Source of the DNA: Methylocapsa sp. D3K7
Lineage (GTDB): Bacteria > Pseudomonadota > Alphaproteobacteria > Rhizobiales > Beijerinckiaceae
Direction: 5' to 3'
DNA: 64,000 nucleotides
Assembly: GCF_029855125.1 (NCBI RefSeq)
Contig: NZ_CP123229.1
Span: forward strand, 4,087,391 to 4,151,390
The notes beneath the pieces were generated by a model. The model ran no database searches and was not told where the DNA came from. It saw only the letters and a program-made list of their open reading frames with translations. The translations under genes were made by a program, and so were the position numbers. Of this stretch, positions 37,097-44,977 are shown piece by piece. Position 1 is the stretch's first letter. The number at the start of each line of letters is the position of its first letter.

Positions 37097-38005
37097 ATGT
37101 TCAATCTTTATGAGATTTTGCGTAATGCCCAAGGCGGCCAAGCAATCGATAATTTGGCGGCACAGTTCAATATGACGTCCGAAGAGGTGGACGCAGCGGT
37201 CAAGGCCATTGTGCCGGAGCTGTCCGAAGGGTTCTTGAAGCAGGCCTCGCAGCCGCTCGGAATCGCTTCCTTGTTTGGGGCGCTGGGAGAAGGTCAGCAT
37301 CTGGCGGCCTTTACCGATCCGGAGGCGGCGCAATCTACCGCCACCGCGCAAAAGGGCGGCGACATTCTCAGCCAACTGCTTGGCTCGCATAGCGCGCAAG
37401 AGGAAATCGTTGTTCGGGCTGCGAGCACGACAGGTATGAACGCCGATACGCTTTCACAAATGCTTCCGGTTATCGTTTCGATGATTGTTGGCGGCCTCAA
37501 TAAATCTCTTGAGAATCAAGGATTTGGCGGGGTCATCGGGCAACTCGCCAATGCTGCCGGGCAGGGCAATCTCGGCGGTATTCTTGGCCAGATCCTTGGC
37601 GGCAAGGCGGTTCCGCCTCAGCCGCCATCGGCGCCCACCCCAGGACCCACCGGAGGCCCAGGCGGATTAGGCTCAATTCTAGGCCAGATCCTGGGCGGCG
37701 GCCGCAACCCGGCCGGCCCCGGCCAATCACCGGCAGGTCCGGCGGGTGGCCAAGGGGGCCTCGGCGGCCTTTTGGGGTCCATCCTGGGAAATCTTGCTGG
37801 CCGTCCGGGATCAGGCCCGGCGGCAGGACCCGCCGCCCCGAGTGGTGGTCCACAAATACCGGGTTTTGATCCTGCTTCGATTCAGGCGGGTCTTGAGGCT
37901 CTGACCAAAATGCTGCAACCGGGTACAACGCCACCGGCCGCCGGGCCGCCTCAAAGCGGGGTCGAGGCAGAAATCAGTGATATCATGAGCGGCAAGCGCC
38001 ACTAA
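37097..38005 (+). CDS. DUF937 protein with a Gly/Pro-rich repeat region
   Basis: The 302-residue protein has an N-terminal DUF937 domain (about 1-150: MFNLYEILRNAQGGQAIDNLAAQFNM and LPVIVSMIVGGLNKSL). It then has a low-complexity part with three versions of one block (NLGGILGQILGG, GLGSILGQILGG, GLGGLLGSILGN) separated by Pro/Gly spacers, and ends in a short helical tail (FDPASIQAGLEALTKML). No signal peptide is visible. DUF937 resembles the bacterial YidB family, of unknown function. GGAGG lies eight bases before the ATG. See the findings for the repeat. Confidence 0.85.
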   Translation: MFNLYEILRNAQGGQAIDNLAAQFNMTSEEVDAAVKAIVPELSEGFLKQASQPLGIASLFGALGEGQHLAAFTDPEAAQSTATAQKGGDILSQLLGSHSAQEEIVVRAASTTGMNADTLSQMLPVIVSMIVGGLNKSLENQGFGGVIGQLANAAGQGNLGGILGQILGGKAVPPQPPSAPTPGPTGGPGGLGSILGQILGGGRNPAGPGQSPAGPAGGQGGLGGLLGSILGNLAGRPGSGPAAGPAAPSGGPQIPGFDPASIQAGLEALTKMLQPGTTPPAAGPPQSGVEAEISDIMSGKRH

Positions 38006-38190
38006 GATTTTTTCACCCGTCCGCCGGATAGCGTTCCGGCACCTCTGTCCCGCCACGCGCATTGCGCTGCGGCGTCCGCCCGCTTATGTAGCTCGGCGCG
38101 GAGTTGAGTTCCGATGGGGCCACATTTTTGAATATGGGCGCCAGGCGGATTGTCCCATGACGACAGCTGTCAAGTGTAGCAAATGAAAGT

Positions 38191-39573
38191 ATGGCAATGG
38201 CTCGCGACGTTACGGACTCCACGCCCATCACGTCGCGCGATGGGCTTGTCGCTTGGCTCGAGGCAGGGGCAAAACCTCCGGCGCAATTCCGGATCGGAAC
38301 GGAGCATGAAAAAATCCCATTTTACCGGGGCGGCCATTCGCCTGTGCCTTACGAAGGAGCCCGAGGTCAAGGTGGCATAAAGGCTCTTTTGGAAGGGATG
38401 CAGAAGAAACTCCTCTGGTCGCCGGTCACCGACGGTGCCCATATCATCGGGCTCTACGACGCGGTGGGGGGCGCCGGAATTTCGCTCGAACCTGGCGGCC
38501 AATTCGAACTCTCCGGCGCGCCGCTCGAGACAATCCATCAAACCGCCGCCGAGCTCGACCGCCATTTTTTGACCTTGGATGCCGTAGCGGCGCCGCTCGG
38601 GATAGGCTTTTTATCCCTTGGCATGAGCCCCAAATGGCCGCGCGGTGAAATTCCAATCATGCCAAAACACCGCTACGCCATCATGGCGAAATATATGCCG
38701 GAGGTTGGCACGCAAGGTCTCGACATGATGTTCCGCACGGCCACGGTGCAAGCCAATCTCGATTTCTCTAGCGAAGCGGATATGGTGAAAAAGCTTCGCG
38801 TGTCGCTGGCCTTGCAGCCGGTCGCGACGGCGCTCTTCGCCAATTCTCCCTTTACGGACGGCAAGCTCAACGGATTTCTTTCAGCGCGATCGGAGATTTG
38901 GCGCCATACCGACGCGGCCCGCACAGGGATGCTGCCCTTTGCGTTCGAGGATGGGATGTCGTTTGAGCGCTATGTCGATTATGCCCTTTCGGTGCCGATG
39001 TATTTTGTCAAGCGCGGCGACATCTACCACGACGTGTCGGGGGGCGATTTCCGCGATCTCTTGCAGGGCAAGCTAGCGGCGTTGCCTGGCGAACATGCGA
39101 CGCTCGCCGATTGGGCCAATCATCTTTCCACCATTTTTCCGGAAGTGCGGCTCAAGCGCTATCTCGAAATGCGTGGCGCGGACGCTGGACCAAGGCCGTT
39201 CCTTACGGCGCTCCCGGCTTTTTTCGCGGGTCTCCTTTATGATCCTTCCTCGCTTGATGCGGCTTGGGACATCGTGAAGAGCTGGAGCGATGCGACACGC
39301 GAAAAATTGCGGGTGGAGGTTCCGCGCCTCGGGCTTGCCGCGACTGTTGGCGGGCGCCCGCTTCGCGAGGCAGCGGCCGAAGTCCTGCGTATCGCACGGG
39401 CGGGACTTGCGAAGCGCAACCGGCGGGACGTGCGTGGCAAGGATGAAACTTTGTTTCTTGATCCTCTCGATGCGGTTCTCCTTGAAACGAGTGAAGCTGA
39501 AAGATTGATCCGGAAATTCAAAACGCAATGGGCAGGAAGTATAGAATACGCTTTCGAAGAATGTTCATACTGA
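38191..39573 (+). CDS. gshA: Glutamate--cysteine ligase, plant/alphaproteobacterial type
   Basis: First enzyme of glutathione synthesis, joining Glu and Cys with ATP. The 460-residue protein matches the class II (plant-type) family: FRIGTEHEKIPFYR at the nucleotide/Glu site, GGAGISLEPGGQFELSGAPLETIHQT, GMSPKWPRGEIPIMPKHRYAIM, MMFRTATVQANLDFSSEADM, and NSPFTDGKLNGFLSARSEIWRHTDAARTG. The whole family length is present. The start at 38191 has a weak ribosome site; a second ATG follows two codons later. The next gene is 43 bp downstream. Confidence 0.94.
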   Translation: MAMARDVTDSTPITSRDGLVAWLEAGAKPPAQFRIGTEHEKIPFYRGGHSPVPYEGARGQGGIKALLEGMQKKLLWSPVTDGAHIIGLYDAVGGAGISLEPGGQFELSGAPLETIHQTAAELDRHFLTLDAVAAPLGIGFLSLGMSPKWPRGEIPIMPKHRYAIMAKYMPEVGTQGLDMMFRTATVQANLDFSSEADMVKKLRVSLALQPVATALFANSPFTDGKLNGFLSARSEIWRHTDAARTGMLPFAFEDGMSFERYVDYALSVPMYFVKRGDIYHDVSGGDFRDLLQGKLAALPGEHATLADWANHLSTIFPEVRLKRYLEMRGADAGPRPFLTALPAFFAGLLYDPSSLDAAWDIVKSWSDATREKLRVEVPRLGLAATVGGRPLREAAAEVLRIARAGLAKRNRRDVRGKDETLFLDPLDAVLLETSEAERLIRKFKTQWAGSIEYAFEECSY

Positions 39574-39616
39574 AGTCTCGCAACCGTATCTCAAGCGGTC
39601 ATAGCAGGAAGAAAAC

Positions 39617-40132
39617 ATGATGAGTTGGGTCGTTCGGAGCGTGGTGCCTGCCGTGATTCTTGGTATCCTTTGCGGGGCCGTTATGGCGGCCGATCTCTCT
39701 GCGGTTGGCCAGTGGCTCGATAAATATCCCGATGAAACATTAGCCGGCAGCAAGTCTCTCTGGGAACAGCCAGGCGTCGAGGCTGCAATGCGTGCTGCAA
39801 TGGGCGAGCATTATTTTTCACTCTCCAAAACAGAGCTGCATGGGCCGGAAGGTCCGGTCGCTGGCGACAAAAAGGGAGTTTTTGCCGCATGGTCGTGCAA
39901 GTCGCAAGATTGCGGCGGCAATCAGATGACGGTGTTTTTTGATTCGAACAAAGGCAGCGCACAGGTTTGCTGGCGTAGCAGCGTTAGTGACGACGGAGAG
40001 GTGCACGATCTTTGGCTCGCCGATGGCAAGGAGCGCCCGCTGCACATGAACGCCTGCGGTTTTGCCGAGAAGGAGCCTTTCGCGGCTTTGAAGAAATTCG
40101 GCGGTGCACCGGCTGGCGGTAAGCCGCTTTAA
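39617..40132 (+). CDS. Ivy-like (inhibitor of vertebrate lysozyme family) periplasmic protein, tentative
   Basis: The 171-residue precursor has a signal peptide (VVPAVILGILCGAVMAA). Its core resembles Ivy: the disulfide loop C94-K-S-Q-D-C99 within AAWSCKSQDCGGNQMTVFFD parallels the CKPHDC loop that Ivy inserts into the lysozyme active site, followed by a strand-rich half. The His that matters in E. coli Ivy is Gln97 here, so inhibition may be weakened or retuned. Two further Cys (C118, C147) could form a second disulfide. AGGAAG precedes the ATG pair. It follows gshA in the same direction. No search was run to confirm the family. Confidence 0.55.
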   Translation: MMSWVVRSVVPAVILGILCGAVMAADLSAVGQWLDKYPDETLAGSKSLWEQPGVEAAMRAAMGEHYFSLSKTELHGPEGPVAGDKKGVFAAWSCKSQDCGGNQMTVFFDSNKGSAQVCWRSSVSDDGEVHDLWLADGKERPLHMNACGFAEKEPFAALKKFGGAPAGGKPL

Positions 40133-40214
40133 GCGTTTGAGGTTCCTAGCAGCTGGTAAATTGACGTAGCTGCTGCATCAGCGGCCAACTTCGCACTTGC
40201 GTGAAAAGCTTGCC

Positions 40215-40559
40215 TCAGCGGCGGAAAGGATCGAAACCGAGGTCGCCCGCTGGCAACCGGAGATGGGCTCGCGAGGGCGCGCCTTCATTCACACGCACAG
40301 CAACGGGAGAAGCCGTGGGTCGGCCGTAGGAGGATGGATTTGGCAAGCGCGAGCCAAAATCGACGCGGACGTGGCCGCCGATCCGGTCGCAACCCGAACC
40401 CTCTTCCGCCGCGGCGCCCGGCTGTAGGCTGGCGCACCGCTCGCGCGCGATTGTCTCATTGGCTGAGTGCAGTTCCTCCGTTCGCGCGGAGCTGCCAAAG
40501 CCAAGCCAAACAGCCGCCGCGCAGCAACCAACCGAAACGATCATTTCATGCAAATTCAT
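40215..40559 (-). CDS. Small secreted protein resembling the N-terminal segment of Rhizobiales porins
   Basis: The 114-residue product has a signal-like leader (IVSVGCCAAAVWLGFGSSA) and a segment ERCASLQPGAAAEEGSGCDRIGGHVRVDFGSR. This recalls the Cys-x(n)-G-x-GC-x-(K/R)IGG(H/Y)VR start of alphaproteobacterial porins, but no barrel follows. It ends PAGDLGFDPFRR. It may be an independent small family or a decayed porin. ATG at 40559 is the most likely start; there is no clear ribosome site. The pattern of codons and the leader support a real gene. Confidence 0.5.
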   Translation of the reverse strand: MNLHEMIVSVGCCAAAVWLGFGSSARTEELHSANETIARERCASLQPGAAAEEGSGCDRIGGHVRVDFGSRLPNPSSYGRPTASPVAVRVNEGAPSRAHLRLPAGDLGFDPFRR

Positions 40560-40639
40560 TTGAAGCCCGAACGATTCTTGCAATATTAACGGTCAATTTT
40601 TTGACCCTACATTGAGGCGATATAATGATGCGTTAATGT

Positions 40640-41395
40640 TTATCCTTGCCAATCCCCCAGGGTAGCTTGGAGTAAGGCGAGTGCCGCGACGGCCGCTGTA
40701 TCGGCGCGCAAAATGCGCGGACCGAGGGACAGGCGCAGAACCTGTGGCAAGCTCAGCAGCGCCTCGCGTTCCGCCGCATCGAAGCCGCCTTCCGGGCCGA
40801 TCAAGACGGCAAGAGGAGCGTGGCCTTTGGCGCCAGCCCGTTGGCGCAGCGCCGTTACGGGATCGTCCGATGGGGCGTCCTCGTCACAGAATATGAGCAG
40901 GCGGTCTTTGTCCCAAGTGTCGAGCAGCGCATCGAGCTTGATTGCGGGCGCGATGTCCGGAATTGTCAAAATTCCGCATTGCTCAGCCGCCTCGATTGTA
41001 TGGGCGCGCATGCGCTCGCCATTGATCCGATGCGTTTGGGTCCTGCGGGTGAGCACAGGGCCCAGCAGGCCCGCCCCCATTTCGACGGCTTTTTCAACCA
41101 TGTAATCTTGCCGGGCATGTTTGAGCGGCGCGAATAGATACCGCAGATCGGGACGCGGTTCCTGCGCCCGGGTCATCTCCTTAACGGTGAGGATCACAAG
41201 CTTGCGGCGAGACGCCGTAACAGCCGCCTTCCATTCGCCATCCCGGCCATTAAACACAAGAATCACGGCGCCTTCGTTCAAGCGCAACACATTGCGGACA
41301 TAATTTGTCTGCACTTGGTCAAGCTCAACAAGCGCCGCCACCGCGAGGGGCGCGTTAACATAAAGACGCTCGGCAGAAAAATCATAGCGGGACAT
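40640..41395 (-). CDS. rsmE: 16S rRNA (uracil(1498)-N3)-methyltransferase
   Basis: Methylates U1498 of 16S rRNA. The 251-residue protein has an N-terminal PUA-like domain (MSRYDFSAERLYVNAPLAV, YVRNVLRLNEGAVILVFNGRDGEW) and a SPOUT methyltransferase domain with the knot motifs VEKAVEMGAGLLGPVLTRRTQ, EAAEQCGILTIP, AVLIGPEGGFDAAEREAL and LSLGPRILRADTAAVAALALLQ. The start at 41395 is chosen because family members begin near MSRYDF; the frame extends upstream to 41509. Alphaproteobacterial rsmE often lies beside ubiA and gshA, as here. Confidence 0.95.
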   Translation of the reverse strand: MSRYDFSAERLYVNAPLAVAALVELDQVQTNYVRNVLRLNEGAVILVFNGRDGEWKAAVTASRRKLVILTVKEMTRAQEPRPDLRYLFAPLKHARQDYMVEKAVEMGAGLLGPVLTRRTQTHRINGERMRAHTIEAAEQCGILTIPDIAPAIKLDALLDTWDKDRLLIFCDEDAPSDDPVTALRQRAGAKGHAPLAVLIGPEGGFDAAEREALLSLPQVLRLSLGPRILRADTAAVAALALLQATLGDWQG

Positions 41396-41591
41396 GTAGA
41401 CGCCCGAGGTTACGACGGATCCCGCTACAAGAGGTCGCGCTTGCGCGGGCGGGACACTTTTTGATATGACGCGGCATGGATTCACGAGTCGCGATTGCTG
41501 CCGGTGCAACTTACAGTTCTTGGCAGTAACTTAGGAACAATAGAGTAAGGCTTGGTCAGCGCATCGAAAACGTCACTGAAAGGCTCATATC

Positions 41592-42038
41592 ATGATGCCA
41601 CATAAGGGAAATGGCGGCGTGCGTAAAGCCGTGCTTGTCATCACAGCGTTGGTTCCATTGGTGATCAGCGGCACGGCCAATGCCATCGATTGCAACGAGG
41701 ATATCGGCGCACTCACCAAAAAGCGCCAGGGGATTATCGATCAGCTCAATCAACTTGCCCAGGGTGGTAAGAAACAGCTGGACCCGGTAGCCTCGTGCCC
41801 TAAGCTGCGCGCCCTCGTCGCCGCCGAGCATGATCTTCTCGCCTATCTGACGAAGAACAAGGAATGGTGCGGGGTTCCCGACGAAGCTTTTCAGAATATT
41901 ACAGCGAGCACCGGCAAATCCAGCACTGTCGCCAACCAAGCCTGTAAGGTGGCCGCCGAAATGAAAAAAGCGCAAGAGCAGCAGGCCTCTGGCGCCCTCA
42001 ACGCACCACAGCAGAAGCTTCCCGCTGGCCCGCTTTGA
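41592..42038 (+). CDS. Conserved periplasmic protein of unknown function
   Basis: I do not recognise a named family. The 148-residue precursor has a signal peptide (VLVITALVPLVISGTANA) and a mature region with four Cys (NAIDCNEDIG, VASCPKLRAL, KEWCGVPDEAF, NQACKVAAEM), which could form two disulfides around a helical core. The C-terminus is Gln/Pro-rich. An AT-rich leader with no strong ribosome site precedes ATGATG. It lies divergently from rsmE and 108 bp before ubiA. Confidence 0.7.
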   Translation: MMPHKGNGGVRKAVLVITALVPLVISGTANAIDCNEDIGALTKKRQGIIDQLNQLAQGGKKQLDPVASCPKLRALVAAEHDLLAYLTKNKEWCGVPDEAFQNITASTGKSSTVANQACKVAAEMKKAQEQQASGALNAPQQKLPAGPL

Positions 42039-42146
42039 CACACCGCTCGCCCGGGGCAGAAGGCACCGCCTGGACAGTTCGCTCCGGCTGCTGTTGCCAC
42101 CGGGTTTTTCTGTGACGGCGCGCCCGCTCCCGCCCCTCCCATTAAT

Positions 42147-43046
42147 GTGACCGCCACAAGGTTCATCTTCCGGTTCGCGCCGCAATCTTGGCATCCCTTG
42201 CTGGAGCTTGCGCGGCTTGATCGGCCGATCGGCTGGTGGCTGCTGTTGTTGCCATGCTGGTGGTCGAGCGCGCTCGCGAGCATTTACCAGCGCGGGCCGC
42301 TGCATGGCCGCGACCTTATTTTGTTTTTCATTGGAGCTGTTGCGATGCGCGGCGCTGGCTCGACCTACAACGATATCATCGACCGTGATATCGATACGAA
42401 GGTGGAGCGCACCAAACAACGTCCACTCGCTTCGGGACGCGCCAGCGTCGGCTCCGCGAAACTCTTTCTTGCCGCCCAATGTCTCGTCGGGCTTGCGGTG
42501 CTTCTTTGTTTCAACATTTTCACCATTTTTCTCGGATGCGCATCGCTTGCGATCGTCGGCCTCTATCCTTTTATGAAGCGGATCAGCTCCTGGCCGCAGG
42601 CAGTTCTCGGCGCCGCCTTCGCCTGGGGGGGATTGGTCGGCTGGTCAGCGGCCCTGGGAGCTCTCGCACCCGCGCCTTTGCTGCTTTATCTCGGCGCGGT
42701 GTTTTGGACCATCGGTTACGATACGATTTATGCGATCCAGGACATCGAGGATGATGCGATCGCCGGGATTGGATCGACGGCGCGGTTTTTCGGCGGCCGC
42801 GTCCGCTTGGGTGTTGGCTCTCTCTACATGCTCGCGGTTTTCTGCGTTGCGGGGGCTTTGCTTACCGCTAAGGCAGGGGTACTGGCGCAAAGCGGCCTTG
42901 TTCTTTTCGCCTTGCATCTTGGCTGGCAAGCAATGCGGATCGATCCTCGTGATGGTGCGCTGGCGTTACGTTTGTTCCGCTCAAATCGTGACGCGGGACT
43001 TCTCCTTTTCGCCGGTTTCGCGGCTGAAGTGCTTTTCACTCGGTAG
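42147..43046 (+). CDS. ubiA: 4-hydroxybenzoate polyprenyltransferase
   Basis: Inner-membrane prenyltransferase attaching the isoprenoid tail to 4-hydroxybenzoate in ubiquinone synthesis. The 299-residue protein has the two Asp-rich motifs of the family: GSTYNDIIDRDIDTKVERTKQRPL (NDxxDxxxD) and DTIYAIQDIEDD. It also has RPIGWWLLLLPCWW in TM1. The GTG at 42147 is the only usable start near the family's N-terminus; the reading frame runs further upstream without ATG, GTG or TTG for at least 25 codons. Eight or nine helices are visible. Confidence 0.92.
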   Translation: MTATRFIFRFAPQSWHPLLELARLDRPIGWWLLLLPCWWSSALASIYQRGPLHGRDLILFFIGAVAMRGAGSTYNDIIDRDIDTKVERTKQRPLASGRASVGSAKLFLAAQCLVGLAVLLCFNIFTIFLGCASLAIVGLYPFMKRISSWPQAVLGAAFAWGGLVGWSAALGALAPAPLLLYLGAVFWTIGYDTIYAIQDIEDDAIAGIGSTARFFGGRVRLGVGSLYMLAVFCVAGALLTAKAGVLAQSGLVLFALHLGWQAMRIDPRDGALALRLFRSNRDAGLLLFAGFAAEVLFTR

Positions 43047-43198
43047 GAAAGGGAGCCGTCTGGCGAGAGGAGAGGCGCGTCAAACATTCGAGGTGCTCAC
43101 GAATTTGCTTGCGAATGGCCTCGGTTCGAGCAGACTGGAGCCAGTCACAATTTTCGAGACAATTCGGATAGCTCCGCGGAATTACATGGGGAACGCAA

Positions 43199-43372
43199 AT
43201 GCTGAGATGGGCGCTTATTTTTTTCCTTTTCTCGATTTTTGCCGGTCTCTTTGGCTTCAGGCGCACTTCCGTGGCGTTCGCTAGGGTTGCGCGCATCTTA
43301 TTCTTTGTCTTCCTCGCTGTGTTTTTGGTCTTCCTGACGCTTAGCGTCTTGAGCGGTAACTTGATTTTTTAG
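43199..43372 (+). CDS. DUF1328 small membrane protein
   Basis: The 57-codon frame reads MLRWALIFFLFSIFAGLFGF, then RRTSVAFARVARILFFVFL and a second helix ending SVLSGNLIF. Two hydrophobic helices with a short basic loop match the YtjA/DUF1328 family (about 55 residues, MLRWA start, IAGLFGF motif, and ARILFFVFL). GGGG lies seven bases before the ATG at 43199. The role of the family is unknown. It lies between ubiA and the convergent trmFO. Confidence 0.88.
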   Translation: MLRWALIFFLFSIFAGLFGFRRTSVAFARVARILFFVFLAVFLVFLTLSVLSGNLIF

Positions 43373-43437
43373 GCCATCTGCAGCGAGTCGGAATTGCAGA
43401 TTAGCCAGGACAGCTTGAGATCGTTCGAGACCGGTGA

Positions 43438-44862
43438 TTATCCGTCTGCCTGAGCTTGGTTCAGCCAGCAGTCCAAATCTCGCGCCGCGCGCTGGCTCAT
43501 GGCCGCCTTTCGCGCCAAGCCTTTTTCCGCGCCCCGCCGTTTCTCGCCATGCGCTTCCTGTGCAAGCGGCGGAAACAGGCCAAAATTCACGTTCATTGGC
43601 TGAAAAGATGGTGGCCCAGCGTCGATAATCGCGATGTGGCCGCCAGTGATATGATTGATAAGGGCGCCAAGTGCGGTCGTCGGCGGGAGTGATGGAAAAA
43701 CCTCTCCCTTCCGCTCCGCGGCTGCTATGCGGCCCGCCGCGAGGCCGATTGCCGCGCTTTCGACGTAGCCCTCGCAACCGGTGATCTGGCCGGCGAAGCG
43801 TAGTCTCGGATCCGCCTTGAGACGCAAAGCGCCATCCAGCAATTTGGGTGAGTTCAGAAATGTGTTGCGATGGATTCCACCGAGGCGCGCGAAACGGGCG
43901 TTTTCAAGTCCCGGAATGGTGCGGAAAATTTCGATCTGCGCGGGATGCTTTAGCTTGGTCTGGAATCCGACGATATTATAGAGTGTGCCGAGCGCATTAT
44001 CCTGACGCAGCTGCACGACCGCATAGGCCTTTGCTGCGCTGTCCGAATGTGGATTGGTCAGGCCGAATGGTTTCATCGGCCCGTGCCGCAAAGTCTCGCG
44101 GCCCCGTTCCGCCATAACTTCGATTGGCAGGCAGCCATTGAAATACGGTGTGTCCTTAAATTCCCCCGTGAGGGGATGCGGCTCGGATCTGTCGGCCGCA
44201 ACGAGAGCCTCCACGAAGGCCGTATATTGATCCTTTGTCAGCGGGCAGTTGATGTAATCAGCCCCGGTCCCCGCTGGCCCTTGCTTATCGTAACGCGATT
44301 GGAACCATGCCTTGTCCATGTCGATCGACTCGCGGTGAACGACCGGGGCAATCGCATCGAAAAAAGCAAGATTCTGTTCTCCGGTCAGAGCGCCAAGAGC
44401 AGCCGCTAGGGATGGCGATGTCAAAGGCCCCGTCGCAATAATCACATTGTCCCATGTGTCCGGCGGCAGCCCTTCGATTTCATCGCGCCGGAGCTCGATA
44501 AGCGGTTCCGAGCAGATTTTTTCAGTGATGAACTCGGAAAATTGGCCACGGTCGACGGCGAGCGCGCCTCCCGCGGGAAGCTTGTTGGCATCGGCGGACG
44601 CCATGACGAGCGAATCGAGGCACCGCATTTCGCGATGCAAAATACCGATTGCACTTGTTTCCGGATCATCGGCGCGAAACGAATTTGAACAAACGAGTTC
44701 GGCGAGATTGCCGGTGCGATGTGCTGGCGTTGTCCGCGCGGGCCGCATTTCATGAATCACTACCGGCACACCAGTTCGGGCGATCTGCCAAGCCGCCTCA
44801 CTCCCCGCAAGGCCGCCGCCAATCACATGGATAGGAGCTAAGTGGCCGGTAGCTTTCAACAT
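43438..44862 (-). CDS. trmFO: Methylenetetrahydrofolate--tRNA-(uracil-5-)-methyltransferase
   Basis: Folate- and FAD-dependent enzyme forming ribothymidine at tRNA position 54. The 474-residue protein begins with the dinucleotide-binding motif [18 protein letters not shown] and carries [13 protein letters not shown] with the catalytic Cys, [51 protein letters not shown] and [19 protein letters not shown]. Length is at the usual 440-475. It converges with DUF1328. There is a short tail beyond the last conserved block. Confidence 0.95.
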   Translation of the reverse strand: MLKATGHLAPIHVIGGGLAGSEAAWQIARTGVPVVIHEMRPARTTPAHRTGNLAELVCSNSFRADDPETSAIGILHREMRCLDSLVMASADANKLPAGGALAVDRGQFSEFITEKICSEPLIELRRDEIEGLPPDTWDNVIIATGPLTSPSLAAALGALTGEQNLAFFDAIAPVVHRESIDMDKAWFQSRYDKQGPAGTGADYINCPLTKDQYTAFVEALVAADRSEPHPLTGEFKDTPYFNGCLPIEVMAERGRETLRHGPMKPFGLTNPHSDSAAKAYAVVQLRQDNALGTLYNIVGFQTKLKHPAQIEIFRTIPGLENARFARLGGIHRNTFLNSPKLLDGALRLKADPRLRFAGQITGCEGYVESAAIGLAAGRIAAAERKGEVFPSLPPTTALGALINHITGGHIAIIDAGPPSFQPMNVNFGLFPPLAQEAHGEKRRGAEKGLARKAAMSQRAARDLDCWLNQAQADG

Positions 44863-44977
44863 GCCTTGATTTTAAAGGATAAAGCCCGTGAATGGAAATG
44901 CGTCTTGTGCTCTGGCGAGCGGCATGCCGGTTAAGCTTTAGAGAAAATTCGATCCAGGCGAACTGGATGGCGAACGG

